From NCBI RefSeq assembly GCF_000204055.1, contig NW_006768765.1, positions 2,331,110 to 2,383,434 on the forward strand: a stretch of DNA of 52,325 nt, written 5' to 3'. This stretch comes from Melampsora larici-populina 98AG31. Lineage: Eukaryota; Basidiomycota; Pucciniomycetes; Pucciniales; Melampsoraceae. A model generated the notes under the pieces. That model worked only from the letters and a program-made list of their open reading frames with translations, searched no databases and was not told the DNA's origin. A program made the position numbers and the translations under genes. Positions 44,282 through 52,325 of the stretch are shown one piece after another (the stretch's first letter is position 1; each line of letters opens with the position of its first letter).

Positions 44282-45734
44282 GCAACACCCTCAATTCAAG
44301 AGGTTTGGTACACACAAGCATTTGGTTATGTAGCGACGTACACCAAGACATGACCCAGACATAGCTGCCTTTGGTATGTCTGGGCCTTGATTCTGGTCAC
44401 AAACCGGTGGCTATTGATTGTATAAAGTGTAGATAATTTGTAGATAATTTGTGTCATAAGTTTGATATTCCATGAAGCTTTTACATGATTGTAAAGTGGT
44501 GCTTTGGTCGTGATCCACTGGGTGAAGAGCCAATCACCAGTTGGATCATCATTACAAATTACAAATCATCCTCCTGCCTGAGCATGGATGAGATGACACA
44601 GTATAAAGGCAAAGCAATTGTTTATTTGACAGAAAGGAAACCTTTCTTCATTGGGGTGGTTGAAGGCTTATGATCCGCTTTTGCATGTTGTATCTCATCT
44701 ACATAAAATAGCATTGAATGCTTGTTTCAAATATCCAAAAAGCAACTGTTTGCATCCATAATCAAATAGAGTTGTAAAAGGTTCTATCTTTGACCCACGC
44801 ATTCAACCCCATCCTACTTTTGCAAAATTATAATTAAACTTCCTTGAAATCTCATGAACTTTCCAATTTGGAGATTTCATCACCCACTAGTGGATACTGA
44901 CAAATTACATGCAACCACTATCCCTGATGTGAAGGGTATCATAATTGCGGTGGGCATGGATATTCTTACATACCATCCTACACAGGAGCCTGAGGGCATT
45001 TGATTAGGACTGAGGATAATCAAATGCTTAAACAATTTGAAGACATAGATTCATAAGTATGTATCTGATATATCTCATATGGGTATCACAATTGCAGTGG
45101 GCATGGATATTCTTACATAATATCCTACACAGGGGGACATTTTATTAGAACTAAGGAGCATCCAATATTTAAACAATCTGAAGGTCATCTCTCAGATACA
45201 TATAAATGTATCCGAGAGATGTCATTTCAATTGTGTCTGGTGCCATGATTCACATAGCTACATCTCCCTGCTCAAAATATTGCCAACATAACCCAGAAAC
45301 AAAATTGTTCAAAGACTGTAATATATATATATCAATTATGTATATTCAATCATAATTGATGTTCCATAGTGACAGCATACTTTCTCCCCTGCCTGCTCAA
45401 GCAAACCCCAAAAGGTCCAATAAAGATAAGTCCAGGACCCAAAGAATGTGATGTATATATATTAAGATACATTTATAATTTTAGCTCTAGCATTGCAGGT
45501 CATGTCAACATTGACGCTAATGGCTTATTGGTCTAAGCACAAAAGACGGCTTCTTGGTGCCATTTCGTCGCCATTGTCAACAGAGTTCAACACTGAGGGG
45601 AACACGTTCAATAGAATAGCAGTGTTGGTATTCCATCTCATAGGCATGATTTGGCATGATGACACGTTTGGGGCAAAATTACATTCAACATGAACTTTCA
45701 CTCTATGAACATCAGAGTAGGTACAGGATGATTA
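44282..45734. other. Convergent spacer with direct repeat and hairpins
   Basis: Lies between the plus-strand and minus-strand cargo genes. A degenerate direct repeat (GTATCATAATTGCGGTGGGC... at 44938 and GTATCACAATTGCAGTGGGC... at 45082) has a period of about 144 bp. Two good hairpins follow: CATCTCTC-A-GATACAT ATAA ATGTATC-C-GAGAGATG (45186-45221) and ATCAATTATG/CATAATTGAT (45331-45340, 45351-45360). No gene. Confidence 0.6.
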
Positions 45735-47083
45735 TTAGATTCTAAGTTTCTTGTGTGTTTGACATTTACGTTTAATCTCATCAGCATAATTTTCTACTTT
45801 TGATTCACGGTATTCCACCCATTCTTCCTCATCCATAGCACTTGTTTTATTAAGAAGTAAATTAATGCGTTGGACAATCGACTTTGAAACTTGACACGAT
45901 GAACCAAATCGGGTGATTTTTGATTGTCGAGGGTTAACACAGTCACCTTTTGCATCGTGAGTGGTTGATTCAGTTGTCTGGTGTTCCACATCCGTCGCCC
46001 AGACCATCTCCACCACTCCATCACAATCTTCAAAGCTGACTTCAATATTATATTCAGGGAAAGAGAAATGACCTTCCTTGACATATCCATGTCTTGATTT
46101 GCCACCACGCCTGTAAAGCTTTCCAGTCCCACGTTTGATCAAGCCAAACAATCCATATGAATAACCTGTAGCATCACAATCTTTATGAATCTTGTTATAC
46201 CATTCATCATGAGTCATTACGAAGTTTCCACCAAAGGCTTGTCCGTTGGGTGAGTTAAAGAATCGATTTGATGCCCATGAGAGGCCGAGCTTAGCACAAA
46301 TTTCGTAATTGGATTGAAAAGCTTCAAGCGAGAGAGAAGAAAACCGGCCAGCCAGGATATGTTGTATGTACGGCAGGTTCCGTTGTCGTCTGAGGTCCTT
46401 TTCCATGGAACGGATCGAAAGAGCAGTCTGGCAACTGATTGCAAAAGGACCTAGATATTTCTCAAATTGTCAGATGGAAACAAAATAAAAATACAGAAAA
46501 TACAGAGATACACACCTCCAAAGACACCCTTCCAATATCCAGCTCTCATCCCAATTGCAAACATATCCCCTCGTTTTCTTTTCCCAAGTGCAACTGTTGG
46601 TCCATTGGTTGTGATTTGGTTTCTTGCTACTCCATGGTTATAAAGGGTTGAAATAGATCGTCCAAACTGTTTGAACAATTGCTCACTATCTTCAGTTTGT
46701 ACTTTTTTACCGTTGGATTGAATATATTGTTGAGTGTTGAACCGGATGACTGTGATCAATTTAGTGCCGTTCAGATTGAGGATCACAGCAGTTCCTGTTT
46801 TTAAAGTGAGCGGTTTATTTTTACCATGGTTGGCTTGATGAATGAAAGTGACATCGTCAGGTAGACCAAACTTCTTCTTGACTTTCTCTTTGAACGTTTT
46901 GCGCTTGCGAGCCCGGTTGCTAGTTGTTGATTGTGTAGCACTCGCAACAGTCGGAGGGTCAGGTGGTGGAGTGGGGAGTTGAGTTTTTTTCTCGACACTT
47001 TTAGCAATCAATCGATCCTTATGATCCTTTGAACGCTTAAGCTGGGTTGATTTGGCCCGGTATTTGGGTTTTTGCTTGGTCAT
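45735..47083 (-). CDS. TET/JBP-like 2OG-Fe(II) dioxygenase
   Basis: Predicted to oxidise a modified DNA base (5-methylcytosine or thymine) using Fe(II), 2-oxoglutarate and O2; nuclear. Exons 47083-46516 and 46450-45735 give 427 residues. The N-terminal ~90 residues are highly basic (KPKYRAKSTQLKRSKDHKDR, RARKRKTFKEKVKKKFG). The double-stranded beta-helix core follows, with the Fe ligands HxD in NKIHKDCDATGYSYGLFGLI and the distal His in VEMVWATDVEHQTTES. The 2OG-binding Arg is in KITRFGSSCQVSKSIVQR. The pattern matches the Tet-like 2OG-Fe(II) oxygenase family common in Puccinia. MRAGYWKGVFGG precedes the core. No stop or missing ligand. ATG at 47083 (MTKQKPKYRAK) chosen; the frame extends 6 codons further without an ATG. 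TET/JBP genes are known to associate with KDZ transposons in other basidiomycetes; here the carrier is a different transposon class. Confidence 0.85.
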
Positions 47084-48657
47084 ATTGAAATCACCTATCA
47101 ATCAAAAGAAATTCAATCAGATTCAATCATTCAAAGCTCTTCAGAAAATCACAAAACGAAGCTCCATCCTTCAAAACAGTCAAGCCCTCCAAAGAAAACC
47201 TGGCATCTAGCAAAACCCCATCTATATAACTACTGCGTGCAGCAAAACCATAGTTATATAAACACGATTGAGGAGATGACCAGGTTTTGATGAAAGGTCC
47301 AATAGTTTTGAAGAGTGAGGCAAGAGGCCATGCATGAAAGAATGCAACATGCATTCAATATTTTTTGAAAGAAGTGTTGAACAAAGTAAAGTATCCCTAG
47401 GTTACGCTCACAACAACAGTTGTGAGCTTGAGGGAATGCAGCACTTGTTCAACACTTCCAATGCGGGAGATTGAATGTATGTTACATCCTTCCAAACACT
47501 TCTGGGGAAGGGAAAATATATTGCATATATTTTTTGAATAAACTTACGGTTTTTAATAGCCTTGATGGTTGAACAGGAAGATATTAGTGATGATTTGAAA
47601 TCGAAGTGGTTGAAATGAGGATTTGAGTGACTCGTAGGATCAATTGTTTAGAAGAGGACTTGACCGATATATTGATTCGCGAAAGAGATGAAGGATGACT
47701 CTTGTGATCAATCGTGCAGAATACGGATCGTTTAGAAATTGATTAAGCAAAATCGATCAGCATGAAGTAACTCGGAAGTCGAACTTGATCAAAGTAAAGA
47801 AAAGTGTAAGTAGTGATCGATAAAGTTAAAGGCGAAATTGATTGAAGATGATGATTTTGGCGGTTGGAATTGATATCAATTGATTATAAAGAAGAATCAA
47901 GGAAGATAATTGAATAGATGAAATAAGATTAGTATGAGATGATGAACAAATAGGATCAAGAGAATCAAGTGAACTTACTTGAGAGAAGTCTATCCGAGCA
48001 ATGATCTGAATAGGAGTTAAGCAAGATCAAAGCAATTAGTGAAGAAACAATTAGTTGATTCAGATAAAGAAAGAACTTACCAAAAGGATTGGTAATGAAG
48101 AGGAATCGAGGTGACCCCTGGGCAATCCCAAGCAAAATCCGGATGGAGCTGAGAAGCCACAAAGAGCTATAGATTGTCTTTCGAAGATCAACCCTACCAA
48201 AACGTTGGTATTGAGAAGGTTCAATCAAGATCAGTTAATCACAAAGATTTAGGCAATTAGGTAGCAGGCGAAGAGAAGTCTTTTGGCGGATTGATGAGGG
48301 TTAGAACAGAAGAGAAAGAAATTTTAGAAAGCGACTTACAAATCAAAAAAATTGACAACAATCGATCGATTTGCAAAGCGAGCGAGTGAATAAGCCAATT
48401 AACAAATTGATAGACTAGGAAATGAAGAAAGTATTACTAACGTTCCTTTTGTTTTGACCGGTCGCCTGGAATTCCATCAAAAAGTCCAGAGAAGTTAGTA
48501 TAACTCTGTGATCAAGGTGTACATATCAAGAACTAAAGGAATGAAATGAAATCAAGAGTCCCAGTCGAATGGTTGGGAGACGCACACTAGTGCAGCACTT
48601 TGAAGAGCTTACGTTCCCTACACTCGAAACCAAAACAACATGACATGTTAGTGAATA
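47084..48657. other. Upstream spacer of the dioxygenase gene
   Basis: No gene recognised. It contains two inverted repeats: TATATAACTA...TAGTTATATA (about 47222-47260) and the 47372-47456 hairpin listed separately. Sequence from 47560 to 48660 is A/G-rich on the plus strand and repetitive at low level (GATCAATTG-type motifs). Confidence 0.45.
47371..47457. repeat. Nested inverted repeat
   Basis: GAAGTGTTGAACAA at the left and TTGTTCAACACTTC at the right are exact complements (14 bp). At the centre GCTCACAAC AACA GTTGTGAGC forms a second perfect stem. Weaker complementarity extends outward (GCATTCAAT / ATTGAATG). Could be a tiny MITE or a regulatory/terminator-like structure upstream of the dioxygenase gene. 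Confidence 0.8.
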
Positions 48658-49021
48658 GTAATCAAAACGAAACAAATCCGAGCCAAAGGTAAAGCGAGAT
48701 GATCGAACTCACAAAGACAGACAGTCTAATCGAATATGTTTGAGGATAGTAATCAAAACAAAACAAATCCGAGCCAATAATAAAGTGAGATGATCGAACG
48801 GGCAAAGACAGACAGTCTAATCAAATATGTTTGAGGTGAGTAATCAAAACGAAGGGAATCCGAGCCAATAGTAAAGCGAGATGATCGAACGGGCAAAGAC
48901 AGGCAGTCTAATCAAATATGTTTGAGGTGAGTAATCAAAACAAAGGGAATCCGAGCCAATAGTAAAGCGAGATGATTGAACTCGAAAACACAGGCAGTCT
49001 AATCGAATATATTTGAGGGTC
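48658..49021. repeat. 91-bp minisatellite, four copies
   Basis: Four copies at exactly 91-bp spacing, starting GTAATCAAAAC at 48658, 48749, 48840 and 48931. Each contains AAATCCGAGCC or GAATCCGAGCC and GACAGACAGTCTAAT or a one-base variant. Few substitutions and no length changes point to recent expansion. Lies downstream of the alpha-kinase-like gene. Confidence 0.93.
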
Positions 49022-49408
49022 GGTCTGTCAATATAGCCATGCTTCCCAAGAGCCCAAAGTGCTTTAGGGTGAAGTAGTATTGGGGAGATTTGATGTGAGA
49101 ACCGTGCTTAAGTGATGACTAGTGTACAGGGTCGGTATAGACCCATGAATATGGGTAGGCGGGTGGTGACGTAAGAGTTTGCCGCAGGCATTCACGTGGT
49201 GGACATGATGGTATGGTCGTATTTGTTACTGTAATATGCCTGTAATTGGAATTGTCAGCAGGGGTTGAGTCTTCTCAATCAATAGATCAAGAAGATGCGT
49301 GTAGCTTTCATTTTCAAAGACATGCATTTCAAAACTCAGATATGAACAGATATTGGTACAGATACATACAGATGGATATACGTATGAACAATGGAGATGG
49401 AGCTTGAT
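49022..49408. other. Spacer downstream of the kinase-like gene
   Basis: Nothing recognised. Would contain the 3' end signals of the minus-strand kinase-like gene. Confidence 0.4.
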
Positions 49409-51663
49409 TCAGAAAAGAATCTGACAGAAAAGAATCTGAGGGGGTGCAGGAGCGGTGCGGGCAACTGGCCGAGCTGATGCAGACAAATAGGTGGGAAGGT
49501 CAACATGACCGTGAGTGACTTTCTCACCGTTGGGTAAGTTCAGTGCGTGTTGCCATATAAGATCAACCTGGGGTGGTTGGACAGGGATTCGGATAAGCTT
49601 TGGAAGTTGAAGTAGTTGGCATCCAAGGAGACATTTGTGCTGGTCAGTCATGAGTGCAACAGCTGCAGCTCGGCCGTTCCTGCTTCCCCAGACATTTCTA
49701 CAAGTCATGTAAATTAGCGCAGAATCCGATTAAAAGATTGGGAAGAGGTTTACTTACGCTGGATTTATATCGTGGATCTGAGGATTGGTAACTACTGAAC
49801 CAGACCCACGTAGTTTGGTCACAAATTGCTGACCTTTACTTTCCTGATAAGTCCAGTGACAAAAGGCATCCATCAGGTAGTGCATGTTGGAGGGATTTTT
49901 GATGATAGGAAATCCAAAAAAGTATGCAGTGGCAAATGATGTCAAAGGTTAATTTAAAGCTTCTTCAACAAACATGACGTCTTTTGGGCCTCCATTATCT
50001 GATTCATCATCTTCCAAGGTATCTGGGAATCTGATGAATTCATTGTCTTCATTTTGCAATTCAGAGCTGATGATGGTGTGCTCCACCAGCTAAGACATAT
50101 ACCAGAGAAGGTGAGTAATGAATGGCTTTGATGACATGTTTGGAAATGAAATGAGATGAGCACTTACACGCAAGTTAAGAATGGTTTTATACAGTTCAAT
50201 GTTGTTTGTTAGACCAGGGATAGTTTTTGCATATGCAACAAAATCTCGAAGCAGGATTTGGACTGCAGTGTAAAGACGCGAGGTGTTTGTAGTTGCTACA
50301 ATGCGAAGATTAAAGTAATTGATGATTGCGGACTTGCTGATAAATTTCATGGGGCCATCTGGATTCCATATATCAATTGACCTGACATAGTGAGTGCGTC
50401 CATTTTTTTCAATGTCCGAGCTCCAGCGGTAGGCAGTGAAGTCAGATTTGATTGTGTTACCATCATCCACAACTGTCCATTGCAAGCCAGGGATCCAATC
50501 AATGGCACGGCGTGTGTATACCAGCGAGGGTTCAGTAGACCGTCCAAAACTTTCAAGTCCTTTGACCATGTTGTCGGTGGTGGTATATAGTAAAGCTAGT
50601 GACTCGCCTGAGGGTATAGTCAGAAGAGAAGTAAGTTTCATGGATAGGAATACACAAGCCAAGTGATATGCTTACTAGATTGACCAATCTTAGGATGTTT
50701 CAACGTGGCTTCTGGGTCAGGAGATACATCAGGAGTCTTAAGCAGATCGGTTTTTTTCTGAATGAGGCTATGTTTGTATCAAGAATGATCGTAGATGAGA
50801 TTGATGGAACTGTGTTGTGAGAACCACCATTGAAGATCGGTGTTGGTTACTGAGCCATTTTGACTGCCCAAAGTGGTGAAAGCAAAGGCGGCTGGGTCAA
50901 GGCTGTCAATCATGTCGTTTGGGACAAACACATTATGGAAATGAGTCCAAAGATCCAATTGCAAGTCTTCATACGCTTCAGGACGGTAAATATCAAGCGT
51001 GCGAGAGACTGAGAGTGGCTTTTGTTTGGCCCATTTGGAAGCCTTGAAAGTCTCGAATCCACAGAGGACAGTGATGACCGGACTAGAAGCATTGTAAGCA
51101 GGTGTGTCTGAATTGATTCGGCCTCGTGGTCGGGTGGAGACTGTTCCACCAGCCATTCGTCCTCGCTTAGCCTTGTTTGTGTTTGCTGGAAAGGTTGAGG
51201 CAATACGGCTGGTGCGGCTTTCTCTGGCAGCGATAAAGGGATCAAAGGCTAGAGATGATGCCCCCGTTGGAGTCAGTTGCATGGCGGAGGTGGATGGTGG
51301 CATAAATGCTGATGGTGTTTGGGGGTGATTGAGAACGTTTTTGTGTGCAGCTACTGTTGCGGCTGCTTGCTTGAAGGCTTGTGTATTAAACGCGTCAAGA
51401 GCTGGGTTTTGCTGTTGTGTATTTGGGTAGGGGTATTGCGGAGTAGGTACATGTGGGCCAGGATACGTCAAGGGCGGAAAGTTGTGGGGTTGGTTGAAGT
51501 TTGAAAGATGGGGAGAACCAGATCCTGTCGAGCTGCTGGAAGCACTGGTTGGTTGGGTGGGAGAGCTTGAACCACCTCCCAGTCGCATGTCAAGACAAGA
51601 GTTACAAAGACCACGGAATGATGGAGCCTGTAAATGGCAAGCGGTGCACGTATTACTATTCAT
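49409..51663 (-). pseudogene. Alpha-kinase-like protein with N-terminal zinc finger, two in-frame stops
   Basis: Exons 51663-50676, 50607-50168, 50089-49758 and 49697-49409 share one frame (683 codons). It is interrupted by TGA at 50779-50781 and TAA at 49949-49951. The N-terminus has a CxxC...CxxC finger (NTCTACHLQAPSFRGLCNSC), then a long Ser/Pro/Gln-rich region with RGR motifs. The C-terminal third matches the alpha-kinase (MHCK/EF2K) fold: DAFCHWTYQESKGQQFV, then KLRG where DLQG is usual, VVTNPQI where LTDPQI is usual, and NVWGSRNGRAAA...HKCLLGCQLLQLP, which keeps the G-rich loop and the His/Cys zinc-binding residues. The two Asp replacements suggest a pseudokinase even before the stops. 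The exact splice joints make it likely that this was recently a gene. It is the outermost cargo gene of the transposon. Confidence 0.72.
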
Positions 51664-51983
51664 TTTGGGGATGGAAGACAAGGAAAAGGATGAAAGAAAG
51701 AAAATGAGAGAAAAGTAAAGGGATTTGGCTTAGGGTTGGATGAAATGTGGTTCAGACTCAACTTTATATGAGGCCGGCTGTCGTGGCACTCCCGTCCATC
51801 AATGATACATATGGCCTAAATCAAAAACAAGGGCTCTTGATGCAGATGGCTAGTGATGGCAGGGTGTACAATAACTAGAATGAAAGTTGAATGAAAAGTA
51901 GGACCCAGGGACTGATGATGGTAGATAGGGTGACGGACCACGGCGGGCCAGGGTCGGCATATGCGTGGTGAAATTTTTGTTCT
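51664..51983. other. Promoter/leader region of the kinase-like gene
   Basis: Sequence between the kinase-like start and the right TIR. On the minus strand it includes ATATAAAG (51763-51770), a possible TATA element about 100 bp upstream of the ATG. No gene. Confidence 0.4.
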
Positions 51984-52049
51984 AGGGCTGGTAATCGATT
52001 TTTGACCTTTTTGACCAGGTGACTCAGGTGGCACTTTAGCGCCACCGTA
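51984..52049 (-). repeat. Right TIR of the IS3EU-like element
   Basis: Read inward from 52049 it begins TACGGTGGCGCTAAAGTGCC and ends GATTACCAGCCCT, matching the left TIR apart from six substitutions, all transitions. Confidence 0.92.
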
Positions 52050-52055
52050 GTTTCA

Positions 52056-52325
52056 TGCAAAAATGCGATTATGCACTTTTAAAAAAATCCCAAGGTTCGC
52101 TTGTCGGAATGGCCCGAACACGCCGGTACCGGCTGGAGCAGATCATCCAATTTCCATTTCACCTGAATTCGAGACCACCCCCTATGTGCTGTTTTGAATT
52201 CACACCTAGTCACACGCTTTTGCATTGTAAACTTCTTCCCCAACTCAGGCCCCGTTTGGTATAGCTTACAAAAACCGGGAGAAATGTATTATTTTTTGAA
52301 AATAATACATATATGGGATACAAAG
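52056..52325. other. Right flank with start of another possible TIR element
   Basis: At 52248 begins GGCCCCGTTTGGTATAGC, a GC-rich start resembling the PIF TIR GGGCCCGTTCGGCTG. It is followed by a perfect hairpin ATGTATTATTTT TTG AAAATAATACAT (52284-52310). The window ends before any right end, so the element is only suspected. Confidence 0.4.

Larger units (their letters stand above)
40284..52055. mobile_element. 11.76-kb IS3EU-like DDE transposon carrying cargo genes
   Basis: Left TIR 40290-40355 and right TIR 51984-52049 are 66 bp with six mismatches. They begin TACAGTGGCACTAAAG and TACGGTGGCGCTAAAG (right end read inward). The flanks GTTTCA at 40284-40289 and 52050-52055 are a perfect 6-bp target duplication. 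The TAC...GTA ends and 6-bp duplication agree with what I recall of the eukaryotic IS3EU group. Inside: transposase (+), a 218-aa unknown gene (+), a TET/JBP-like dioxygenase (-) and an alpha-kinase-like gene (-), the plus and minus pairs converging near 45 kb. The element therefore moves, or once moved, as one unit with non-transposase cargo. Class assignment is inference from motif shape; the ends are directly visible. Confidence 0.88.

Overview
This window looks like a transposon-rich stretch of a basidiomycete nuclear genome, most likely a rust fungus (Pucciniales). The pointers are genes cut into many short exons by GT-AG introns of about 40-170 nt, a Tet-like 2OG-Fe(II) dioxygenase of the kind that is abundant in Puccinia genomes, a Myb/SANT-like plus PIF/Harbinger transposase pair, a DIRS-type tyrosine-recombinase retrotransposon, and fungal housekeeping genes. 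No rRNA, tRNA or CRISPR was seen. The species call is inference.

Layout. 1.5-6.25 kb (-): a decayed DIRS-type element, Gag-like then RT/RNase H, with about 2 kb of foreign sequence inside. 6.25-10.2 kb: AT-rich, gene-free. 10.26-12.61 kb (+): mitochondrial proline dehydrogenase, 7 exons. 13.62-14.16 kb (-): a five-exon gene I reconstructed for an 82-residue secreted peptide. 14.84-15.84 kb: a palindromic foldback element with a second TA-inserting element exactly at its centre. 16.24-28.05 kb: a PIF/Harbinger transposon with recognisable TIRs and TAA target duplications. It carries a Myb/SANT-like gene (+) and an intact transposase (-), and is itself interrupted by an apparently complete 7-kb DIRS-type retrotransposon sitting in a 22-bp minisatellite. 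28.1-29.9 kb: MITEs and a broken tyrosine-recombinase fragment. 30.95-33.23 kb (+): an SLC35C2/Ymd8-type transporter, 8 exons. 35.65-36.79 kb (+): an unrecognised 324-residue Ser/Pro/Asn-rich protein. 37.9-39.4 kb: a Mutator-like MITE with 9-bp TSD and a foldback MITE with TTA TSD.

40.290-52.049 kb is the most interesting part: one 11,760-bp element bounded by 66-bp TIRs (TAC...GTA termini) and a 6-bp duplication GTTTCA. It carries an integrase-fold transposase that I place in the IS3EU group, plus three cargo genes. These are a new 218-residue four-exon protein, a TET/JBP-like dioxygenase with all expected catalytic residues, and an alpha-kinase-like gene with a zinc-finger N-terminus. The transposase is damaged (one frameshift, second catalytic Asp replaced by Asn) and the kinase gene has two in-frame stops, whereas the dioxygenase and the 218-residue gene read cleanly.

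Taken together, three ordinary cellular genes sit among nested mobile elements. One of these elements has packaged a probable DNA-base oxidase and a signalling-type kinase with its transposase. Exon boundaries were derived by hand from splice consensus and reading-frame continuity.
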